Assembly: GCA_026985615.1 (NCBI GenBank)
Contig: JALSQD010000076.1
Location: forward strand, 1-64,000
DNA from: Thermaceae bacterium
GTDB lineage: Bacteria > Deinococcota > Deinococci > Deinococcales > Marinithermaceae
Direction of reading: 5' to 3'
DNA: 64,000 bases
The notes below the pieces were generated by a model. That model made no database searches and had not been told where the DNA came from. It saw nothing but the letters and a program-made list of their open reading frames with translations. How positions within the stretch are numbered: position 1 is the stretch's first letter; each line of letters starts with the position of its first letter. This document shows, piece by piece, positions 1 through 7,400 of this stretch. A program made the translations under genes and the position numbers.

Positions 1-636
1 CAGATCCACGGCGGCTACGGCTACATCGAGGAGTACATGGTCGAGCGGGCCTACCGCGACAGCCGCATCAACCGCATCTTCGAGGGCACCAACGAGATCA
101 ACCGCCTGCTCATCCCCGGTATGCTGCTGCGCCGGGCCCTAAAGGGGCAGCTGCCGTTGGTCGAGGCGGCGATGAAGCTCCAGGAAGAGCTGCTCGAGCC
201 CTCGTTCGGCGAGGAGTACGAAAACGAGTGGGACCGCGAGTGGGCATACGTGACCGGGCTGAAGAAGCTGGCGCTGATGATCGCCGGCATTGCCAGCCAG
301 AAGTTCGGCGAGAAGATCGTCAAGGAGCAGGAAATGCTCATGGCGACGGCCGACGTCCTCATCGACGCCTACACTGCCGAGAGCGCGCTTTTGCGCACGC
401 AGAAGCGCGGGGGCGAGCTCGAGGCGGCCATGACCCGCTACTACCTGGCCCGCGCCCAGGACAAGGCGGCCCAGCTGGCCCAGGCGGTGCTGCCCTACCT
501 AGAGGACGGTGACGACCTGCGGGTGCTCATGGCCGCCGCCCGCCGGCTGACCAAGCACGAGCCGGTGAACCAGGTGGCGCTCGAGCGCCAGATCGCTGGC
601 GCAGTGCTCGAGGCCGAGGGCTACCCGATCAAGTAG
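1..636 (+). CDS. acyl-CoA dehydrogenase, C-terminal part (5' end outside window)
   Basis: The reading frame is open from base 1, so only the last 211 residues are present. The first stretch contains the family signature [16 protein letters not shown]. The Glu in FEGTN (window residue 28) is the expected catalytic base that removes the alpha proton of acyl-CoA. About 180 residues follow the signature, more than in short/medium-chain enzymes, so this resembles the longer VLCAD/FadE-like type with a C-terminal helical domain. Role: FAD-dependent first step of fatty-acid beta-oxidation, with electrons normally passed to ETF. A short GC-rich hairpin follows the stop codon. Chain-length preference cannot be told from this fragment. 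Confidence 0.93.
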   Translation, partial: QIHGGYGYIEEYMVERAYRDSRINRIFEGTNEINRLLIPGMLLRRALKGQLPLVEAAMKLQEELLEPSFGEEYENEWDREWAYVTGLKKLALMIAGIASQKFGEKIVKEQEMLMATADVLIDAYTAESALLRTQKRGGELEAAMTRYYLARAQDKAAQLAQAVLPYLEDGDDLRVLMAAARRLTKHEPVNQVALERQIAGAVLEAEGYPIK

Positions 637-637
637 T

Positions 638-663
638 CCGCGCGCCGTTCGCGCGGCGTTTCT
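638..663 (+). terminator. hairpin after acyl-CoA dehydrogenase
   Basis: CCGCGC (638-643) can pair with GCGCGG (651-656) around a 7-nt loop, followed by CGTTTCT. The short T-run makes it a modest intrinsic terminator for the acyl-CoA dehydrogenase transcript. Confidence 0.55.
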
Positions 664-672
664 ATGTGCCCG

Positions 673-692
673 CCCGCCCCGCAAGGGGCGGG
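673..692 (+). terminator. 8-bp GC hairpin with GCAA tetraloop
   Basis: CCCGCCCC (673-680) and GGGGCGGG (685-692) pair perfectly around GCAA, a GNRA tetraloop. AATCTTT follows. With the preceding hairpin it forms a tandem termination or RNA-stabilising element. Confidence 0.55.
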
Positions 693-699
693 AATCTTT

Positions 700-724
700 G
701 GGCGTGGGAGGTGGGAGGTGGGGG
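700..724 (+). other. G-quadruplex motif
   Basis: Four G-runs (700-702, 706-708, 713-715, 720-724) are separated by loops of 3, 4 and 4 nt, which fits the G3+N1-7 consensus. The motif lies just after the double hairpin and would be on the non-template strand for rightward transcription. Confidence 0.6.
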
Positions 725-855
725 CACAGTGGTAGGGGCAGAAGGTGGGGTGGTCGAGCTTCGTGCTGGGAAAGGGCCCGGAGCACGTTCACAGATTTCC
801 CAAAACAAAACCCACATCGCACCCCCTCCTCCAGCTTTTCCGCGCCCCTGGGCAA

Positions 856-873
856 GGCAACCACCGGGTTGCC
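856..873. repeat. short inverted repeat
   Basis: GGCAACC (856-862) and GGTTGCC (867-873) are perfect inverted repeats with a 4-nt loop. No T-run follows. Function unknown. Confidence 0.5.
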
Positions 874-1029
874 GAGATCCGGGGTCCGTGCCGTGCAAGA
901 ATCCGAGATTTGGTTGCTGTGAATCGACTCATGACCGGTGGCGGACCAGAGACTCAACCTTGGCTTAATGGCGCGGCATCGGTCCAGGCTGGGTGAGAAG
1001 CCATGGTTGGGGCGCTGCCGACCGGCCCA

Positions 1030-1094
1030 CCACGGGCCACAGGCTACAAGCCACGGGCCCGTTTTGTCTTACCACGCACCACGAACCATGCACC
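1030..1094. repeat. degenerate phased heptanucleotide repeat (CCACGRR-like)
   Basis: Heptads CCACGGG, CCACAGG, CTACAAG, CCACGGG run from 1030 to 1057. After exactly 14 unrelated bases, CCACGCA, CCACGAA, CCATGCA and CC continue in the same phase (1072-1094). The 7-nt register is kept across the interruption. It lies immediately beyond the acylphosphatase stop codon. Confidence 0.65.
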
Positions 1095-1098
1095 GTTT

Positions 1099-1368
1099 TC
1101 AATAAACATAAAACCCCTCGAGCCCCACCGGCTCGCTCCACTGCACCTCGACTTCCTCGACCTTGGACAGGCGCGGGCCCTGGCGCAGGAAATGCAGGAA
1201 GTGTTCCAGTGCGTCTTCGGGCCCCTCGGCCACGACCTCCACCCGGCCGTCGGGCAGGTTTTCGGCGTAGCCGGCCAGGCCCAGCCCCAGGGCGTGCTTG
1301 CGGGCGAAGGCGCGGTAGCCCACGCCCTGCACCCGGCCGGAAACGAGGGCGACGATGCGGCGTTTCAT
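1099..1368 (-). CDS. acyP: acylphosphatase
   Basis: An 89-residue protein of typical family length. It hydrolyses the carboxyl-phosphate bond of acyl phosphates in the cytoplasm. The N-terminal motif [11 protein letters not shown] ends in Arg19, the phosphate-binding residue, and Asn37 (in [12 protein letters not shown]) is the catalytic Asn. The compact alpha/beta ferredoxin-like fold is expected. The ATG at 1368 has no Shine-Dalgarno; a TAACCT box lies exactly 6 nt upstream, so the mRNA is probably leaderless. The gene is divergent from the giant TamB-like gene. Confidence 0.95.
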   Translation of the reverse strand: MKRRIVALVSGRVQGVGYRAFARKHALGLGLAGYAENLPDGRVEVVAEGPEDALEHFLHFLRQGPRLSKVEEVEVQWSEPVGLEGFYVY

Positions 1369-1374
1369 GGCCTT

Positions 1375-1380
1375 AGGTTA
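1375..1380 (-). promoter_or_regulatory. -10 box of leaderless acyP promoter
   Basis: Reverse-strand TAACCT, six bases (AAGGCC) before the ATG at 1368. Confidence 0.5.
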
Positions 1381-1415
1381 CGGCAAAGCCTTCATCTATC
1401 CCAGCCGCCGCTCGA

Positions 1416-1421
1416 TACGAT
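1416..1421 (+). promoter_or_regulatory. -10 box of leaderless tamB-like promoter
   Basis: TACGAT followed by six bases and the GTG at 1428; no Shine-Dalgarno is visible. The spacing matches many other start codons in this window. Confidence 0.6.
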
Positions 1422-1427
1422 AGAAAC

Positions 1428-4400
1428 GTGCGTTTCCGGAAGCGCTGGCTCTTTTTGCTCCTGGCCGTGGTCGCGGCCCTGCCCGGTTTCCCCCCGCTGA
1501 TCGAGTGGGGACTCGAGCGGGCGCTCGAAGGCGTGCCCGGCACGGTAAGCTGGGGGCGCGTTTCCGGCTACGCCCTCACCGGTCTGCGGCTCGAGGGGGT
1601 GCGGGCCGAGGGCCCGGGCTACCGGGCGCGGATCGAGGAGCTGCGCCTCGGCTACAACCTGCTCGCGCTGGTGGGGAAGAAGCTGCCCCTTTCGCTGGAG
1701 CTGCGCGGCGGTAGCATCGAGCTCGACCCCGGACGGCTCGAGGGTTTGAACACCGGTGGCGGCGTTGGCGGCATCGAGCCCGCGCTCCAGCGGCTCGTGC
1801 TCGAGGACGTGGCCATCAGCAGCGCGGCCTGGCCGCGTTTTGCGCTACCGCCCTACCGCGTCGAGATCAGCGGCGCGCTGCCGCGTTTTTCCTGGAAGCT
1901 CGAGACCGACGAGGGCGCGCTCGCGGGCGAGCTCGAGCTTCGTTCGGCCGATGACTGGTCCACCATCTTCGCCGGTGACGTGTCGGTGAGCCGCTACTGG
2001 TGGGACGGCGGGCAGTACGGTCGGCTCGAGGGCGCCTTTGGTTACCGCGAAGGCCACTGGCTGGGCCAGGCCCGCCTTTCGGATGGCGGCTTGGTGCTGG
2101 CGGGTTTTCCCATGGAACAGGTGGGGGGCGAGATCGTCTACCGCGACCACGTGATCACCTCGCGGCTCGCGGGCCGGAGCCTGGATGGACCGGTGACGGC
2201 CGAAGGCGTGGTGGACGTGCCCGGGCGGCACTACAGCTTCGACGCTCGCGGTGAGCCGCGGCTCGAGGCGCTGATGGAGCTGTGGAACGTGCACCTGCCC
2301 GCCGAGGGGCGGGGGCCGCTCGAGCTCCACGGTGAGGGCTGGGCCACGCTCGACCTGCAGGCGCGCTTCAGCGGCGAGGGACGCTTCGTGGGCCGTCCAC
2401 TCGCCTACTCGGGAAGCTTCGTCTACGACCGCGAAGGCTTCCGGCTCGACACCGAGGCCGAAGGGGCTTTCCTGGAGCGCGCCTGGCAGGGCCGTTTCGC
2501 CTGGCGGGACGGCGGCTGGACCTCGCTGGTCACCGACGACAAGGGCAGCCGCATCGAGGCGCGCGGCGCGGGGGTGCGCTACGGGGGCAGCGGCCGGCTC
2601 GTTTGGCCCCGGCCGCTCGACGGCGCGGCCGAGGTGGCTTTCGCGGGCGAGGGCGTGCGCTGGCACGTGGGCGTGAAGAGCCCCGGGGTGGGGCTTTTGC
2701 TCGCGAAAACACCCCTCGATCTCTCGGGAACGCTCGCCGGCGAGGGCATGGCGGTCTCGGGGCGGCTGGGGCCGCTGGCGCTGGACGGCGCCTGGGACGA
2801 TTTGAGGCTTGAGCTCGACCCTATCGAACTCGTGGTGGGGAGCGTGCGGGGCGCGAGCCGCTGGACGGACCGCTTTACCGCCCGGCTCGACTACACCTCG
2901 CCCTACCTGGACCTGCCGGTGGACGTGTTGCAGGAGGGGGCGCGCTGGCGCTTTGTCGCCGGCGGCTATGGCGAGGGGGTGTGGGAAGACGGCCGCTTCC
3001 GCGCGGCGGTCGAGAACCTGCCCATCGAGGTGGCCGGCGGCGTGCGCCTCAGTGGCGAGGCACTATGGACGCCGGAGGCGGGCTGGGGCGGCGCGCAGCG
3101 CTGGACCGGCCGCTACGTTTCGGCGCGCTCGCGTCTCGAAGGCGAGGCGCTTGCCTTCGAGGGCGTGGCCGAGGTGGGGCGGGTGCGCCTGCCCTTTGGC
3201 GGCGTGGCCGACGCTGCGGGGGTGCGCGGGCGGCTGGACGGGGCGCGCTTCGTACTGGCGCCGGGCGACTACCGCCTGGACGGGCGGGTGCAGCTGGCCG
3301 ACTACGGCCGTTACCAAGGCGCGCTCGCGTGGGACGGGGCGCGCTGGTCGGGCGAGGCCGCGCTCGAGGGGCTGGGAACGACGGTGCGGCTCGAGGGCGA
3401 CGGCCCCCTACACCTGACGGCGAGCGGTTACCTGGAGGCGGCGGGGACACTGTGGCCCCAGGTGCGGGTAGGCGGCACGCTGCGCCTGCCCAGCTGGCGG
3501 GGGCTTGCGGTGGCGCCGCTTGAGCTTGACTGGCGCGGCCGCGAGCTGCGGCTGGGCGAGGGCCACCTGCGACTCGAGGCGCCCTACCCCTTCACCCTGG
3601 AGCTGCCGCTGGGGGGCTACGGCTACAGCGGGCGGATTGTGGCCGCGGGCGACCGCGATGGCGGAAGCCTCGCCGCCGAGCTGCCCTGGGGCCGGCTCGA
3701 GGGGGAGGGGTCCTGGCGCGCGCTGGCGCTGGGCGGGGCGCTCGAGCTTCCCGGGCTGGGGCGGGTAGCGCTCAGCGGTGACGCCGACCTGACCGCGCTG
3801 CGCTACCGCACGCTCTGGCAGCTGCCCGACCTCGAGGGCTCGTTTTCGCTCGCGGGAACGGGTGCGGACTACACCGCACGGGGCGCGTTGCAGCAGGAAA
3901 AACTGCGCCTTACGGGCGATGGACGCGGTTGGCGGCTCGAGGCCCGGGGCTTCAACAGCGGCGTGCTGGGTCTACCCGGCAGCTGGCAGGGAAGACTCGA
4001 CTTGGGTGAGCTGTGGCAGGGTGACCTGGCCTACGCCGGGCCCTGGGGCAGCTGGTCGGCCCGCGGGTTCGGCTCCCTCAAGCTCACGGGCGAGGGGCCG
4101 GGCTACCGGGCCGAGGGCTACGTCAACCCCGACCGCGCCTTTTTGCGAACCGATCTGACCGTGAACTGGGCGGCGGGGACGCTCACCCTCGAGGGCCCCT
4201 GGTCCGGGCTCGAGGCCGTGGGCGAAGGGGTTTGGCGACCGCCCGGTCTGAAAGAAGTGCCCTGGACCTTCGCGGCCAGCCTCAACGGTCTGCGCTGGCA
4301 CCTGGGCGGGCCGCTGGAGCTTGACGGGACCGGCCTGGCGTATTCGGGTTCGTTGCGCTGGGATGATGCGCTCCTGGGCCGCGAGCTGGCGCTGCGCGCC

Positions 4401-7400
4401 GAGCTCGAGGGCGAGGGGCCTGAGCTCCAGCTTCGGGGCCAGGCTCGCCTAGCGGGCTACGCCGTATCCGCTGAGGTGCGCCACGCTGGCGGCCTTTGGA
4501 GCGGCCGCTGGCGCACGCCCGAGGGCGCGGTGGTGCTGGATGGCCGGCAGCTGCGCGTGGAACGGCTGGGCCTCGGTGCACTGGCCGCGGCCTTCGGGGT
4601 AGAGGCGGACGGCTGGCTGGGCGGGCGGATCGATTTAGCGGAACACACGGGCAGCCTCGCCGGGAGCCTGGAGGCCTACGGAATACGCACGGGTCTGCTC
4701 GTGCGCCCTGAGGCGCGCGGCTGGCGCTTCGAGGCCTACCGGGCGGACGCCGGTTGGGGTCTGCGCCTGCGCGCGCAGGAGGGGTGGTGGCTCGAGGGGC
4801 TTGGCGGGGTTTCGGGCCGACTGCGCCTCGACGGCCCCCGCGAGGGCCGCCTCGTCTACCGGTCGGAGGGCGTCTACGCCTGGGCCGAGGGCGACGGTGC
4901 GGCGCTGACCGGAAGGTTCGAAGGTTGGGGCGAGCGGGTGCGCGCGCTGTGGGACCGCGACCGTTTGCGGCTCGACTGGGAAGGGGCTGCGAGCGGGCGG
5001 GTGGAGGCCTCGTTGGCGGAGCGCAGCTACCGGGGCTTTGCGCGCTGGCGTGGTAAGGCGGGTGATGCTTACCTGGCCTTCTCGGGGCGCGATCTGCGCT
5101 GGCAGGGGCAGGGTTTCGGGGTGCTCTACCAGGGGCTGCCCCAGGCGGGCCCGCTGGTGGCCCAGGGCGACGGCTCCAGCTGGCGCGTCTTCTGGGGGGC
5201 GCCGGTGCAGCTCGAGCTCGCGGGCGCGGGGGCGCGTCTCGAGCGCCTGCGGCTCGAGGGCGCGGGCGACGTGGGCACAGCCCAGCGCGGCTTCGGCCGC
5301 GTGCTCGCCGACTTGCGCCTGGAAGAGGGCGCTTTCGCGGGGGCGCTCGAGGTCGCGGGCGACGGCCGGATGCTCCAGGCCGTGGGCGAGGGCGAGCGCC
5401 TGGCGCTCTCCGGCGATCTCTGGGGCTACGGTCTGCGCGGTCGGATCGGAGCCGACGGCGCGCTCGAGCTCAAGCTCGCGGGCACGCGCAGTCTCGGGCC
5501 CGCCTCGCTCGCGCTCGACGGGTTCGCGAGCGGACGGCTGCTCGAGCCCCGCCTGCGGCTCGACGGCACCCTGAAGGGCCGCGACGACGCCGAGGTGCAG
5601 ATGCGCTTCACCTATGACCGGAGCTGGACGCTGACGGCAAACGGCCCCGGGCTGCACGCCCGGCTGGAACCGGCGCGGGCCGAGGTCGCCCTCACCGACT
5701 TCGACCTAGCCCCCTTTACCGGCCTGCCCGTGCGGGTGAACGCCGAGGGGGCCGGTCCCCCGGCCGAGCTTGAGTTACCGCTCGAGCTACACGGCGAGCA
5801 CGTGCAGCTCGCGGGGCGCGCCCGGCCCTTCGCCGCCGAGGTCCACCTGGCCGGCGAGTTAATGGACGGGCGCGCCGCGCTCGACTGGGCGGCGGGATCG
5901 GGCAGGCTCGCGCTCGACCTGCCCGATCCGCGCGTCGTGGGCGAGGTGCGCTACGCCGAGGGGCGCTGGCTCGGCGGGTTCGACTTCGACCTCCAGACCG
6001 GAGGCGGCGGCTTCTCCGGGCGGCTGGACGCCGCCCAGGGCGAGCTCTCGCTCGCGGGTTACGGCGCGAACGAGGGGTGGATGCTGCTGCGCTTCGACCC
6101 CTTCCGCCTCGAGGGGCGGCTCGCGGGCGCAGGCTGGCGCATCGAGGCCGACCTGTTGCGGCTCGTGGGTGGAGCCTGGGTGGGCAACTTCCGCTTGGAC
6201 AGCGAGCGCTGGGGCGGCGTGGCCGGGGTGGGGGAAGGCGAGCGCATCCGCCTGGAGGGAAGCGGCGGGCTCGCACCTTTCGAGGGCGTGATCACGACCC
6301 GGCCGTGGGGGCTTGACTGGGGCTACGCGGGGCCGCTGCCGGCGGGGCTGGGCGAGCTCGACGCCGGAGGGCGCTGGCCGGGCGAGGCCTGGCTCGAGGG
6401 TACCTGGACGGTGCGCGGGACGCAGCTTGCGCTCGAGGGGCGCGGGAGCGCGTTGCGGGTGAGCGGCGAAGGGATCGCCGCCGAGCTGAGCGCCTCGGGT
6501 GTACGGACCCGGCTGGACGGTTTCCGCATGGCGGGCGTGACCTGGAGCGGCGTGCTCGAGGGGCCCTGGCGGGATCTGCGGGTGGACCTCGCGGCCGCGG
6601 GCCTGCGGGCGCGGGGGAGGCTGACGCGCGACTGGCACCTGAAGCTCGAGGGCTGGGTCCGGGGCGTGCTGGACCGCCGGTCCGGCTCGTGGAGCGGGCG
6701 CGTGGAGGCCCTGGACGCCACCCTTGAAGCCCGGGGGTCGGGCCCCTGGCCCGAGCTTGTGGGGCGCTGGCGCGGCCACGACGTGCGCCTGGCCTACCCG
6801 GAACTCCGGCTCGATGGGCTGCGGGTGGACCTGGCACGGCGTCGCGCCGAGGGCGCGGCCGAGGTCGCGGGGGTGCGCTGGGTCGGCGCGGGTGAGCGGC
6901 TGGAGGCCCGTTACCCCGGGGAGGGGGGCGAGCTCAGGGCCGCGCTCGATCTGCCCGACTGGCGCGTGCGCCTATTCGCCGAAGGGCTGGGCGAGGGCGT
7001 GCTCACCTTCCAACCCGCTGCGGGTTTTTCCGGGAGCCTGATCCTCGACACCAAGGCGGGGCGGGCAGTCTTGCGGGGCGAGGGCGAGCGCCTGCGGCTC
7101 GCCTGGACCCCTCCCGCCACCGACTGGCTGCCCTGGGGCGAGGGGCGGCTCGAGGGGTGGTTCGACATCGCCGGGTCCTGGAGCGCGGTCTACCGGGGTG
7201 GCGAGGTGCGTCTCGAGGCCGAAGGGCAGGGGGCGCGGGCCGTGTTCACCCTCGCCAGTCCGTGGGGCGGCGGCACACTTCGCTACGCCGAAAGCTGGAC
7301 GGGATCGCTGGAGCTCGCCGGCTGGCCCGTTCCGCCACTCGAGGCCAGCCTGAGCTCGCGTCTCGAGGCCGACGCGGGCGGTTTGGCCTGGTCGGGTGAG

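Larger units (their letters stand above)
637..1098. other. 462-bp non-coding gap with structured elements
   Basis: No convincing gene is seen; short open frames here lack Shine-Dalgarno sites and family resemblance. It lies between the acyl-CoA dehydrogenase stop and the stop of the convergent acylphosphatase gene. Composition is less GC-rich than the neighbours. It holds two terminator-like hairpins, a four-run G-tract, a 7-bp inverted repeat and a phased heptanucleotide repeat, listed separately. It is the only gap over 300 bp in the window. Confidence 0.8.
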
